Of a stretch of 64,000 nucleotides of DNA, positions 26,805 through 39,599 are shown piece by piece. The translations under genes and the position numbers were made by a program. The stretch comes from Pomacea canaliculata (Eukaryota > Mollusca > Gastropoda > Architaenioglossa > Ampullariidae), in the NCBI RefSeq assembly GCF_003073045.1, contig NC_037592.1, positions 10,568,007-10,632,006 of the forward strand, given 5' to 3'. The first letter of the stretch is position 1. Each line of letters starts with the position of its first letter. The notes below the pieces were generated by a model, which saw only the letters and a program-made list of their open reading frames with translations, had not been told where the DNA came from and ran no database searches.

Positions 26805-28708
26805 TTTGACTGTACAGAATGAGATATTTAGGTTCTAGGTGGTTGAATGAGTGCAGGGACGCTGTAACGCCCAAGCAAACATCTACGCCAAGGGGCAAGG
26901 GGGTTCGAAGACGACTGTCTTACGTTTAGTTCAAGGGAGGAAACCTCTTATCTGATACTGAGCAGTCGAAGACAGTTTATTTCCCTGTGAATACTTCCGT
27001 TCTTCAGACTTCGGAGTTCGACTGCTGTGCGGTAAAAAAGGCTAAAAATCCCCACAAAAAAAGGGTTAACCCCAGACGCCATAAAGAGATTGATTTATTT
27101 CATACTTGGCCCTAATGCAACATATTCCTAAACGAAATGACAAAATGTGCACAAGATTTAAACATTACTGAATTAGAATAACGTCTTATAAACAACACTA
27201 CATCATGTAGAATATAGGCATATTACTCCGCTATTTTGGTGATTGAAATGGTACTACTTAGGTCAAAAGGTTGTGGGGTGAACTGCCCTATTGCACACCA
27301 TAACCACCTAACGTCTTTCCTTTGGGTTGGGAACCTCTGCTACAGTCAGGCTGTGCGAATGCTGTGAGAGATTTCGGTTCCTCTCCAGACGAATAATGTC
27401 TTTCTTTTGTAGAATAAAGCTCAAGTCGTGTGTGCAAGTTCAGCGCAGAGCTTCAGAATATAATTTTAAAAAATTTAAATCCTGTCAGGCAATAAGGGAC
27501 ACAATAAGGCACAAAGGGGACTTCTCATACAAAATGTAATCTAATGTTACATGCATACACTTTCTCACAATCATTCAAAACACTTTCATGGCGATTCTAT
27601 TACAACAGTCGCGAATAGAGCTCAGCCTGTACTGGACATTCGGTTAATTCGCGTTGTAAAGAGGTTGCACGGTGCTGGGTCCAAGTCTTGGCAGTGGCTA
27701 CAGAGAGTAAAATATATAGACAGCAAAAATAAACAGCATCGAATGAACTAATACAACGGTCTGCAACAATGTCAGTAATAACGATAATTGGTTTCTCGGG
27801 TTAAAATGTCCTTGTAATCACACACAGCAGAACAATTCTGGAGTAGTTACAAGCATCTGCTTTCCTGTAAACACAAGAAGTAAAAAAACAAACAAACAAA
27901 AACTAACTGCACTACCTACACCCGCGGGCTTGTTCCACTGGCCATTGTGTGGACATCGAACATGATCGAAAGTCTTTCGAACTGCGCGTTCACCTTAGTG
28001 TGCCCGGGAAACTGTTTTATTCTGTTGTTACATCGCCAGTGTATTTAAAGTTGCGCCAAAAGAAAGAAAAACCTCCATCCCCAGCGACAATAAACTCACG
28101 AATAACAACATTCAGGGGGAAGGAATTGAGATGCTGCTGAAAGCAAGTGTTGTTTGTGGTCAGCAATTGTTGTTTGAAGGCCCACGGCAGTGGAGACACC
28201 GATCGCTCGAGAATACATGTCTCTTGCTTACAGCGCGTAAACAGATCTCTTGAAACAATTTAAACTTTTTTACTTAGTTCTTTTTTGAAAGTCTGAGTAG
28301 TATTCCATTCTGCTGACCTTGAGATATTGAACGATCGACGACTGATTTGCGGGTTTCGATCCTGGACTCACATAGAGTTTTGCCTACCCATACTTGTCTT
28401 TAGTTGTCAATATTTGTCTTCCGTTCCTTTGATGTCTTCCATTGTATTGTATCCAAACTGTTTTAGGTGTTATTAAACAGTTGATGTACTTGGATCTTCA
28501 TTTTAAAGCCGTAGTTTTCAATAGTCAATAGTTTTCAAAAGTGTCAGGGCCAAACTTTTCTGATGATGGAAAGTAAATACACTCCAGCCTGGAGTCCACA
28601 CTTCACGTCATTATTTTGCAGCTGCAGTTTCTCAGGGAACCACCACATGCAACCTGCTTCTTTTCAAGTATTAACTGCCACCCTGCCTTTCATAACATAA
28701 AAAATAAG

Positions 28709-28892
28709 TGTGTGTGAGAGAGAGAGAGAGAGAGGGAGGGAGAGGGAGGGAGGGAGAGAGGGAGGGAGAGAGGGAGGGAGAGGGAGGGAGAGAGAGGGAG
28801 AGGAGGGAGAGGGAGAGAGAGGGAGAGAGGGAGGGAGAGGATCGAGGAAGAGAGAGGGAGGGAGAGGGAGAGAGAGGGAGAGAGAGAAACAA
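28709..28892. repeat. GA/GGGA purine microsatellite
   Basis: About 180 bp made almost wholly of G and A on the plus strand, with GAGA and GGGA units. It opens long Arg/Glu/Gly frames on plus and Ser/Leu/Pro frames on minus, which are artefacts of the repeat. Confidence 0.95.
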
Positions 28893-30122
28893 TGACAAAT
28901 TTTGTTCCAAGCTTTCCAAATTTATTTTTCTTTGAAGGATCGACAGATTTTTCAGATTTAGGAGCTTGGGTGTCGTCGTTACCTTTAGACCTATGTCGGG
29001 TATGCCCACCCACATAAAGGTAGAGGTCAGAGAAAGCGCGGTCGATGTCTTGTAAAATAATTTTTAAAAAAGCACGGAAACCGCGACATTTAATGTGACA
29101 TCACATGACTATCACATGACTGCTAGCGATGAAAGGTCATTTCTGGACCCTGCACCGCATGTTAAAAAAAAATCGTATAGGGTAGGAGCAGAAATGTACC
29201 CAGAATGTGGAGATCTTGAACACCCACAGCCGAAGAAATCATTGACAGTCTGGTCCAAGATACAAGAGGGTGACCCTCGTCGATGCCCTTCATGCTAGCA
29301 ACACTGTATGTTAATTATTTAAACATTCATCTAATGTGAATGAAATAAATGTATGGGTACAATGTTAAAATCGTTTTGCTAAGACAGTCAGGGGTCCTCC
29401 TTTTGCCCAGGAACACGACAGCCCCGGGGACAGACACCTCATTGAACACGATTGTTGTTTCAACATGTACGATTCCTGTGTTTCCAGATTTATTTCCCGA
29501 AAGAAACCGAGACAATCGTGTACTGAGTGTTTGTGCATGTACCATGTAATTAACTGGGGTTTAGTAACCAGAGAGAGAACACAGAATACTGTGGGGCAAG
29601 ACAAATACATTAAGGATGCCAGCAGGAAGGTTTGGATGGGGTCAAGGATGCGGTAACAAAATCCCAACCTTGTTCATTTTCTGCAGATTTTATAGCCGTT
29701 TCCTGTGGCTGACAAACAGACAAATGTTGTCCTTCCAATCAAACCTCCATCACCGTATCATTAACCTTTGCGGCCTCCAGCTCCGAGCAGCTTCTGGCAG
29801 AGTAATGTTGTGCAGATGTAACAATGCAGGCCACCTCTCTCCTCCCCACCTCTCACACCCGAGGCCTTGACACCTTCACACTTATGATAGTATGGTATGG
29901 TCACATGGGTAGTCACATGTGACAAATAATTATATATAGAGGTTTCGTAGCATATAGGGGGAAGCTCCCCTGTACCTATAACCATGTCCGTGCAGATTGT
30001 TCCAGGGAAAGATTTGTAGCCCCCTGTAGCCACTGAGTAAGGAATACCAGGTCAGATGACCTCAGGAGGACGTTACAGAAGTTTTTTTTTAATTGGATTT
30101 AAAACTGACCAATCAGTGATGG

Positions 30123-30379
30123 TAAGGTGACCAGACGTCCCGCATTAGGCGGGACAATCCCGCTTTTGACATCGTGTCCCGCCTGAATATCGGGCGGGAC
30201 GCCCAATGTCCCGCTTTCTGGCTTTCTGGAAGTCCATTAAATGTCCCGGTTGTCTTTAAAAGTCTGAATATCTTACACTGATACGCCCCCCCCCCCTACT
30301 TTTTTCGGCGTTTTTTGTCGGTGACGACACCATCTTCGGCACGTGTCCCGCTTTCGCTCCCGAAACGTCTGGTCACCTT
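30123..30379. mobile_element. Short hAT-like MITE with 8-bp target duplication
   Basis: A 257-bp element with inverted ends AAGGTGACCAGACG and CGTCTGGTCACCTT and internal CCCGC-rich motifs. It is flanked by AGTGATGG at 30115-30122 and 30380-30387. The 8-bp duplication and the absence of any coding frame indicate a non-autonomous hAT-type transposon. Its ends differ from those of the two intronic elements, so it is a separate family. Confidence 0.88.
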
Positions 30380-31432
30380 AGTGATGGTGAAGGTTGACGA
30401 TGCATGACGAGAAAGGCATACAAATATTACAAGGTAACAAACTTCATCCTCATTTAAAATACATTTCCTACACTTTCCGATACAGGGGTGAGCGGGTGGG
30501 AGTGGGGTGGGTGCGTCACAGCATCATTACATGGGAAACAATCTACAGTCCTGGGTTGACCTCGTCTTGAAGTATCAGCTCTTGTCGTTCAGTTCGATGA
30601 TTGCTCCGTGCAAGAAAGTATTTCCCCAACGTTTGGTGATTTTACAGAATCATTCGAAAACAATGTTGCGCCCTACTAAACATTTCAGATCATTCAATGA
30701 CAAACTTCAAGAGCGTGTACAAATACTGTTCAGTTTACTACCGATTTTTTTCATACGTACGTTATATTATTCGGCTTCTGGGACATTTTTACAGTTGCTC
30801 AACACCAACTACATTTCGCGAGGATCGTACTCATCTCATTTCCTCTCTCACTGTCTTTCTCTCCTCAAGACTTTTAGTGGGGGATGTGTGCTGTTTTGCA
30901 TGGGTATCGAACCCGATACTGCGTGATTGTCCCCGGCCTTGGATACAGGTGCTCTGATCATTTACCTTCCCGATGGAACAGAGCAGCACTCTAAAACAGA
31001 GAATGGGGCAGGTGGTGGAAGAGTTGGTGGGGATGGGGAGAGACCGGGGAGTCGTCGCTGTTCTTGTTAGGTTGCGCGCGCCGCTGGCGGAAATGCCCAA
31101 GACTCGCGGAGCGGATACCTGCGCGGCGCTATCTTTGATTTCTCTACTGTGCCCCCCGCCTCTACATCAAGACACGGAAGGCCCCCTCCTCTCCCCGGTG
31201 AGTGTCACGAACTAGGTCGCGAGGCTCGGGTCGAGAACAGTCAGGAACGAAGGTCTGTTTCCTAAACGTGCTTCAGTCTGGCAGCGCGTGAAGTTACAAT
31301 GGCCGAGACGATCGCGAGGCTGCAGACACTTGCTCTTGTAACCGACTGTGAGATCTCTGACGTCAGAGGTGCATATAGTGTTTCTCATCATATTCTAAGG
31401 TCTGTGAACGTAGAACCATAAATCTTTATCCC

Positions 31433-31595
31433 CTGGATGGCTCGCATGCGATTTTTTCTTTTGGTTTTGAGGCTGGTGTGTACAAAGCTTCCGGTTTAGT
31501 CACATTCATGCTTTAGGCTCGCCGAGACTAGCAGCGGAGAACTTTGTAAGAGACCGAGAGTTTGTCTCAGCATACAGTCAGCCATCCACCTATAC
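31433..31595 (+). repeat. Dispersed repeat copy A (inverted partner at 47449-47618)
   Basis: About 160 bp that read in similar order on the opposite strand at 47449-47618. Shared blocks include AAGCTTCCGGTTTAGTCACA, AGGCTCGCCGAGACTA and TCCACCTATAC. The copies differ by substitutions and small indels, so they are an old interspersed element. Its class is not clear to me. Confidence 0.75.
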
Positions 31596-31637
31596 CCGAC
31601 CGTGGTAGAACTATAGCGTCGTAATTCCGAAAGTCGA

Positions 31638-31862
31638 CATCATAGGTCCTACAGTCGTGAGAGCTGATGACGAATGTAGGGTCTGTGACATCATAGGTCC
31701 TACAGTCATGAGAGTTGATGACGAATGTAGGGTCTGTGACATCATAGGTCATACAGTCATGAGAGCTGATGACGAATGTAGGGTCTGTGACATCATAGGT
31801 CATACAGTCATGAGAGTTGATGACGTTGCAGTTTCTACCAACGAATGTAGGGTCTGTAGCAT
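31638..31862. repeat. 51-bp minisatellite, about four copies
   Basis: The unit begins CATCATAGGTCCTACAGTC and repeats at 31638, 31689, 31740 and 31791. The fourth copy is interrupted, and a last partial GAATGTAGGGTCTGT lies near 31844. Because 51 is a multiple of three, frames stay open on both strands and mimic repeat proteins. I treat these as non-coding. Confidence 0.93.
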
Positions 31863-34482
31863 CGCCGCTTTTGCGATCCTTGCCCGTTTAAGCCTCACCG
31901 CAGAGCAAGTCACTACACCATTACATGGTCATTACATCATTACACTGTCCTTACACACACCTGGGCAGAGTGTCTGTGCGCAGACAGTTGGATTACCACT
32001 CATGGCTTATATTCATATAGCACGTTTACCTAGCCTTTCCAGAACATGTGCATTTGTTAACCGGAGTTAGCAGCCTACATCTCGTTTTCATTGGGTAGAC
32101 CTACCAACATCTTTTTACTATTTGATATTGTATCCGAGATGTCCCACTTCCGATATCTTTTTCCTATCGGGTGTAAAGATTGTGATTGAATTTGTTCAAC
32201 TGAAGCAAACACTTATTTTTCCAGGCTTAGCAAATAAACTGACCGATATAATGGTGCAGAACAGTTCGGTAAATACTCTTTCTTTCATTGAATTCATAAT
32301 CTCAGACCGGCAGACGCCATAAAAACGAAACTGAACTTTGCAATTGATATGACCTTCTTCGATTTTATCCTACGGTCATTTGTTTCCGAATGAAAATAGC
32401 TTAATACTTTTGTCATCTAGTACTTGCTTGAGAAACATCATCTGATGGAAATGAACAATTTTGACCTTAAGCCAGTTGTTTCTCTGGCCACCGCGTCCTT
32501 GACTACCATCAGGTACCTAGAAGGACGATCTTCAGCAAGGTGTCATGGCGGGTCACATGACCAAACCAGATCAGCTTACACTGCTTGACTGTTGCAAATA
32601 GAGTTTTCTACTTTCCTATGAGTGCGGTAGCCCTGCTTCTAACAAAGTCATTGGCTTTATATTCTCTGTACAGAAGGTATATGGGACCGATGACTATAAG
32701 CCCTCGTCGGTACATAAGCTAAAAAGATCCCTTACTTCCAATCCATAGCTATAACGGGGCTTTCCAGGTATTATAGCTACAAACTATAGGCAAATGTATA
32801 AATTTCTATACATATCTGCATACTCTATAGAGCAAGCTCTGAAATCTGAATTCCCACATTGCCTTTAGTACAAAAGCGCCGGAGGGTTACTACAATGACC
32901 CCACTACACATGGTGAAGGCCACGGAGACCCCGTCAGCGACCCCCTGACTCCGGCACCCTAGCATCTGGGGTCGATGATTAAAACCCAGAGGTAACAGTT
33001 ATCTTTTTCCTACCCTGTCGTATCTCCTGGAGGCCAATCGTGTAATCGCCAGACCACGCGGCAGTTGGAGTCGGCAAACACAAACAACATGGCAGATCAG
33101 ATGCTGCGGAAACGAGGCAAATTGAACGTTTGTGTTCGACTCGGCGTGTTTGTGTTTGTTGAAGCCAATGTTGAGTTCAGTATGGAGGGCATTAGGACCG
33201 AAAATCACATGCTGTCGTCTGGGTGCGATGTCAACGATCAGACGTGAACGCGCATACCTTAATGTCATTGTTTGTGGACAGCTGTTGACAAGCTTTCAGT
33301 ATTATCTTTTTTAAGTGTCCTTCGAAAGTTTAGGATCCATATGGAATGGCAGAGATTCTGCAAACAGATTCTGTTTGTCAAACACGGGTACATCGGCATT
33401 GTGCTTTTGCGTGGGTAGTTCGGGGTCGTAGAGTAGGTAGGGTGGGATGTGAAAAGGACGAGAAGGATTCCTCTGTTGAGATGTAGATTAATGATTAGTG
33501 TTACAGATATTAAAAAATTTTGTTTGCTTTATTAACTTTACAACTTTAAAGTTAAAAATAGTCATTATTAAAATAACAAGTTGCTATGGATTACTCTTGT
33601 TTAACCACTAGGCTTGGTCGAGTTGTCCGATGATCGAATCTACCGATACCCGTATTCAAGCAAGGAGTTGAACGCAAAAAAAAAAAGAAACCATCGAATG
33701 TAGTTACACTTCAAATACCAGGTGAGGCTCTCCATTTTGATAACCTACCTCCTGTACAAATCCTGATCATACGATTTTAGTTTGTTGTAAACAGAACTTC
33801 ATCAACAGAAATGGTTGTTTGCGGTTTTATGAGAGGAGCACAAACAACAACAATCGCGTGCTTCTGAAAGCAGACATGTTTCCAGAATAAAGCACGTGCA
33901 TAAGAGTGCAGGATTCTGCTTGCTTCATCTTATACCTGGCCAGGAAACGCGAGCCAGTTACTTCTTGACAAAGAAAGAACAAATGTACACAGGAATAGAA
34001 AAAACACCAAATCGGTTTTTATGTATGTGTTGCGGATGACAGGCCTACAAATACAACCAACACCCTGACACCATGACTGATTCACAACGATGACGACGAT
34101 AATGTCAGACAACACCACTCTGAGAATTTCATGCACATAAATTTAAAACATTTTTCTAAAAAACACTTTGCCGTTCACTCTTTCTTTCTCATATTTCATT
34201 TTTTAAAATTTCCAACCGGACATTATTAGTTTTTCTCAGTTTTCCTTCAGCTTATTTATGAGTTAATTATTTATTATTATTAATTATTATTATTATTGAT
34301 GTTGGGGCTTCTCGTTTCTTCATTTTTATTGGTGGCTAAATATAATAAATAACATCAATATTTGTTTCCAGTTTTTCGGGTTTTTTCAGACGCTCTGCTG
34401 TAGAGAATGGGGAGAGGGGTCCTCCGTCCTGCGTGCGGCGCTGTCATAGCAACCAGAGGTCGATAGTAACGCGCATTACCTG

Positions 34483-34488
34483 TATAAA
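34483..34488 (+). promoter_or_regulatory. TATA box of the CBM2-like gene
   Basis: TATAAA lies 60 bp upstream of the proposed ATG at 34548 and would place transcription start near 34510-34520, giving a short 5' leader. This is the clearest TATA box in the window and fits a tissue-specific, highly expressed gene. Confidence 0.6.
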
Positions 34489-34547
34489 GCACTCACCTGG
34501 TGGCCAGAAGGTCACACGACACGGGCAGCTCCACTGGCTTCTGCGAC

Positions 34548-37500
34548 ATGAATCTTCTAAACAAAAGTAAACTTTGGTAAGTAACAACATTTTTCTCCTG
34601 TTACAGAATTTTTCGGTTCAATCAGTTTATCTGGTGCTGTCAAAATGATTTAAGTAAGAATAAATAAGTAAACATCTGAGGCCTCGTGCATAAATGATTG
34701 TAAGGATGCTACCTCTTCTTTCCAGACTTCACTTGCGTGGAACTATAGGGTAATTTTTCTTGTTTGAATAAAAAGTCAACTCTAATTCATTCCCAAGGTG
34801 GACACAATAAACAGTATTACACTTTCCGTGCTTATTTTCAATTACATTACGCACTTTCTACAGATGTCTCGTTTGCTTCCAGATTAAAATAATAGTTTGA
34901 AAACTGCGAACTGCAAAGTGCTAACAGCAATAAGCTGTGACAAAAAGTCTTCTTGACAAAACCAAAGCCACATGTAGTAGGAACCAGTAAACCTTATCTT
35001 GTAATGTTGCCATTATTCGTTAACACAAAGTGCGTTGGTTAGTTAGTAAGAAATGATTAGTAAGTAGATACTTTGTGTATATATAAATAAAGCTGTCATT
35101 AATTTGAGCTGGTAATGAATAAATTTATCTGAAGATTAGCAAAATCTTGTGGCAATATTGTTTACAGGCTTCATACGCACGCGCTCTAGAACTCATGCAA
35201 TTTGGAATCGTGATTTAATTTTAGAAAGCTGTCAATTCAAACTATTCTGAAATCATGAAATGGGAACACATATGGCAGCACAGTTACACAAAGTGTAAGT
35301 TAGAACTCGTCGTTTGAAATATCCGAGCATTGAAGTATCTCTGACAGCTGATTCCGTCCTGCTTGACTCAGGGCTGTGAGCGTTTGGAGAGTTTTAATCA
35401 AATGAAGCAAGGGCATGCAAGCAGGAATAATGGAGAAATAAAAGTAATTTATCGTTTATGTAGTTATAAAATGGTCATCTTCTCCTGTCCTATTTCTTCA
35501 TCTCCGCCTCCTCATTCGACGTCCTCATTGCTGTCCTGTCAAACGTTCTGTCCTCATGATGACAAAAGCAACAAACCCTTCTTTTTGCCCGAAGGCAGCA
35601 GCTGCTGCACGCAATGTCGGCGCTCCTCATGGTCTGTGAGGTCAGAGGTCACAGTTTTAATGCATCCAACACCTACGCCAATACTTCTTGGGGAGATATC
35701 AACATGGATCCTCCGTCCGTGCAACCTACCTGCGGCTGGACGATCTTGCTGAGCTCCAGCTACCCTCTCTTTAACATGATGGTAAGTCTAGGAGCTACTT
35801 TCTCGACATAGTCGTCACGAACTGAACCAGGTTGAGGACTTTTTAAAAATAATTTCTGAAGTCTGAAAAGCTCTTCCTTTCTGTTTTGTTATTATCTTTT
35901 CTTGCTGTCTGCTTGTAGGAGCACAGGATACCCTTCATCAGAATGAAATAGTTTTGACTAGTGTGTACGAACATCAGGTTCAAACAAATTATTCACCCCT
36001 AGATAAAGAAACAAGTCGAGCCATCAAGCTCATAAAAGTTATGTGTGTGTGTGATTACTAGGTGTATAATACAGTTGTCGACGTGCGAAATGGCGGACTA
36101 GATTTTTACATCTCCAACATCAGCTACAACGGCGCTACGCCCACCACCACCACCAGCTTCAAGTTGAGTGCAACATTCCAGGGAACATTTGGCAACACGG
36201 TTCCAACCTACCTAACCTTGTCCTGGTGAGTCTGGCGTTCAAAGCGAGAATTCCGAGTCTCCTTATCAGCCGGCAAGATGGTTGTTGTCACCGTCATCAT
36301 CTTTGCAATAAATATTTCATACTCGTAATATATTTTTTTCTCCTTCTTGGAGGTTTATTAAATTGTAAATAATGTTGATAGCACAAGTTTTACTGACGTG
36401 GAAATCAGTCTTTATTTAAATTCACTGCATTGCGGTTTCCTGTTATTGTGTTATCGGAAAAGTCATGATGCATTTTTTGCAGTATATGGCGCTAGTTCAT
36501 TTTTTGAAAGTACTCAGAGGAAGATTCTGCTCTCAGTTTTTTGAGCTCCTACCAAGAAACAAAAAAATCAGTTCGAACGTGTACCGTCAGACAGTTTGAA
36601 CGAATCCATCATTCAGAAATGTCCAGCTCTCGTTAATCGTAAAGGAGTCGTGTTCTTTCACGACAACCTGAGATTGCACACACGTTGGATCCCTCGTTAA
36701 AAATTACTGGACTTTGGGTGGGATGTGTGTTGCCACCTTGTGCCGTCAGACCTCCGATTGTTTCGGTTTCTTCAAAACTCCTTGTGTAGTATAATGTTCA
36801 CTTCAAACGAGGCTGTAAATGTGCACCTTGCTCAGTTTTTCGCCGATGAAGACAAGTCCTTCTAAGAACTAGGAATTATGAAGCTCACTGGAAGACGGCG
36901 AAAGTTTTTTGTGTTTTTTATATAAATAAATATATATAAAAATATAGAAAAATCTGTCATGACTTTTACAACAACCATCTAAAAGTGTATAATTATGTTT
37001 ACGAAAGGCCGTGTCATCCATGGCTTAATCGGAATCTGAATACAGTAGGAATAATCAAACGAATTAGAAGTCATAAGAACTACAGAAAATAAACCCAAAG
37101 AAATTACACATTCAAGCCACTTGAGTAAAATGGTGCCACTAACCAATCCACGAGGCCTTTGTGTTCATCGCCGATGCTCACTATGATCACTGTTATCTGT
37201 GAGATCACACAGTCTGTACTTCGTGTTATCTACAGGTATTGTATTTGTGCCAAGACCACTACAACAGCCGCCACAACGACGACGCCAAGCTCAAGCGCCA
37301 TCTCCAGCAGCGCATGCGTTGTGCCACCCAACACGACCACCACCTCGTCTACAGCTGCCACAGGTACGTCACTTCCGGCTGTGTTGAACCCTGATTTTCA
37401 TAGCATTGCTTTTATGTACAGAAATCTTTTCATATTAAATATTTTTTATTTATGAGGGCATGTGATTAATTTATTGAATAATGTCAGTGACAGGAGGACA

Positions 37501-37732
37501 GAAGGGAGAAGGCTTCTTGAGGCACGCCGGGAAATGTTACTTGTCGTCACTAGAGCAGAGCGACTTAACCTACCGGATGTTGTGCTTCTACGCATGTCTC
37601 ATCAGCAACGTCTGCAAGGGAGTTAATGTTGAGATTGGTTCCCCTGACCGGTGTACATTCGTCAACCCCAGTGTCATCGACTCCTCGCAGCTGACCAGCA
37701 GTGACACTTGTGACTTTTGGGAGAAACTGTGA
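34548..37732 (+). CDS. Secreted protein with CBM2-like domain, Thr/Ser linker and Cys-rich PAN-like tail
   Basis: Five exons join in frame to 250 aa: 34548-34576, 35595-35781, 36062-36225, 37236-37363, 37488-37732. The first 30 residues have a hydrophobic core (LLHAMSALLMVC) that could be a signal peptide. Residues about 30-126 resemble a family 2 carbohydrate-binding module: a Trp in NTSWGD, then CGWTI, then DFYISNISYNG, then a Ser/Thr-rich strand ending in LSW, with NAS, NTS and NIS glycosylation sites. Residues about 134-168 are a mucin-like Thr/Ser/Ala linker. The last 80 residues hold six Cys, with LCFYACLISNVC followed by RCTF, resembling a PAN/apple half-domain. In molluscs CBM2 is known at the N-terminus of cellulases, but no glycosidase domain is present here. 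It may bind cellulose, chitin or mucin glycans (inference). The exon 2 acceptor (35594) is chosen to keep frame; a shorter form could start at Met in exon 2. AATAAA at 37912. Confidence 0.62.
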
Positions 37733-39030
37733 CACACACAGCGGTGACACTGTGTGACGTAACATGGCAATGTATGTGTCTTGTACCTTCTGTCGCCTTC
37801 AGAGAGATATGAATATACAAGGTGAACTGAAAGGAAAACAAACTGGAGCAGAGAGGTCATATTTTTTACTAAAACTTTCCATTTTTTGTTTCCAAGCTGA
37901 CTTGTCTCAGTAATAAAGCAACTTGCGATGCGTCACGACTTTGAGAGTTGATGAAAGTTGTGCACTGAAGGCTAATATCTTGTATAATTCAAAAGTTATT
38001 TGAGGATATCTGAGGATCTGAGTGATAGAATAAAACGGCGAGAACACTGACGTGACAGTAAAATTTAATGCCAGACACTTAAACTGACTTGTAAACACAG
38101 TTAAAATGTACAGCCAAAGGAACTGGTCTTAGTTTGGTACTTCTGCCTTATTGGACGATTAAAGTAACTTTAAATAACAAGGATTATTTGTGAGTCATGC
38201 TACCTCAATAACTATGAATAATAATAACAACAACAACAACAATAATAATAAAATTTCGCTACTTGTCAGAAAGCTCAATGCAAAAGAAAGGTAAATATAC
38301 ACAAAATACACACAATACACTTACGGACACAGACAAAATACTTGCAGGAACACCTCATCCACCTGAAGACTATTGTTCAAAAGATGAATACCAGCTCCAG
38401 TCTACAAGAAGCGAGAGCTGCTGATGCCAAAGCGTTAACGCCAAAGGAGACAATCCATTATGACTTCCTTTGTCACCGCTGCAGGTTAGCTCCCCTTACC
38501 TGACACCTTCCGCTGCTCAAAGTCGTTCGCTTGGAGAAAAAAAAATCTGGGCATAGACATTTATTTTACCACTAACAATTCTCGGATTGTACTAAATTTA
38601 AAAAGTTAAATGCTCAGTTACAGACAAATTCTCGGGTACCGATGACGTCAGACATGATGGCGGTTATTTTATGTGATGGCTAGAACCACATTCACTTCTA
38701 CGAAGACAAGTCATTAAAGATCTGTATTTCAAGACTTCAGGAGGTGATGGTACAGATGTTTATAACTCATTCACGACCTGCGGTCGGAAGTCGGAGCTGT
38801 TTCCCTTGTTTGTTTTGGCTACAAGAGCAGACAATCCTTTCACTGAAAATACGCCAGAAGGCTTAAAAAGGTTTAAGTCCGTTTTGGCTTCACCCTTTAT
38901 CAGTGTCCGTCGCCATGGTAACAAATTAAAGAAGTGCTGCCAGGAAAGAAGCAAGATGACGTACGGCGAGCGTTGCTTAGCAACGGGATACTTAAGCCTG
39001 CTGGCTGTTCAAAAGTAGTCTTTCCTCTGT

Positions 39031-39074
39031 GTGTGTGTGTGTGCGTGCGTGTGTGTGTGTGTGTGTGTGTGTGT
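39031..39074. repeat. GT microsatellite
   Basis: An almost pure GT run with a few GC interruptions. It is read as Cys-Val repeats in one frame, which is an artefact. Confidence 0.95.
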
Positions 39075-39566
39075 TCTGCCAGGAAGATGGGATTGCATGC
39101 TGGAAAGATTTGGCAAGGGAGACTTGTGTTTACTCATTACAACATCTCGCCGAGACTGCCAGTAGCAGAACTTTGTTGTTTTCTAGATGATGTGTTGCAG
39201 ACCGTGTCTTACAAACTTGTAGGTAGTTGTTACTTATCATCTGGCAGCAATTTCCCTGCTGGGTGTCAGGTCAGTAAACAGTACAGGCAGACTTCGATCC
39301 CTCCCCTTTACAAGGCAACAGAGCCTCGCAACCTCCCAGAGGTTAAAAAAAGCATCGGGGGTGGAGAAGAGTACTGCATCCGTTTTGTTTACTTCGCCAT
39401 TCGTCTTGGCAACCCCTCTCTCCCCATCTCACCGAGAATGCTGGAGTCTGCCATCTCTTGTTCTACATAGTGATGCAAGACACGCACGCATTTCTGTGTT
39501 CAGCGTTTTTCCAAAAAAATAAAACGCATTTTCGTTGGAGACCTGTTATTATTATTATAGGCACTT

Positions 39567-39599
39567 CCACCACCACCACCACCACCACCACCACCACCA
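39567..39599. repeat. CAC trinucleotide microsatellite
   Basis: About eleven CAC/ACC units. They are read as poly-His, poly-Thr or, on the other strand, poly-Val. Confidence 0.95.

Larger units (their letters stand above)
26297..34480. other. Repeat-rich intergenic region
   Basis: I find no exon chain between TOP3B and the CBM2-like gene. The region holds a 15-bp perfect inverted repeat (26734-26804), a long GA purine tract (28709-28892), tRNA-like SINE remnants near 28310-28385 and 30905-30980 (the latter on the minus strand, with GGGTTCGATACCC), a hAT-like element (30123-30379), one copy of a dispersed repeat (31433-31595) and a 51-bp minisatellite (31638-31862). Small open frames, such as one of 67 codons at 29095, have no recognisable features. 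Confidence 0.5.

Noticed and set aside
28671..29015. Ser/Leu/Pro-rich frames on minus and Arg/Glu/Gly frames on plus
   Set aside because: Produced entirely by the GA purine tract; all frames are open because the repeat lacks stops.
30831..31100. Minus-strand open frame near the tRNA-like B box GGGTTCGATACCC
   Set aside because: Overlaps a SINE remnant and low-complexity sequence; no recognisable protein.
31638..31862. Possible CRISPR-like array
   Set aside because: Copies are directly adjacent with no unique spacers, and the genome is eukaryotic.
31567..32070. Repeat-protein-like frames on both strands
   Set aside because: They follow from a 51-bp minisatellite whose length is a multiple of three; no start context or splice sites.
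38934..39470. 178-codon open frame on the plus strand
   Set aside because: It reads through the GT microsatellite as Cys-Val repeats, has no domain-like segment and no splice support.
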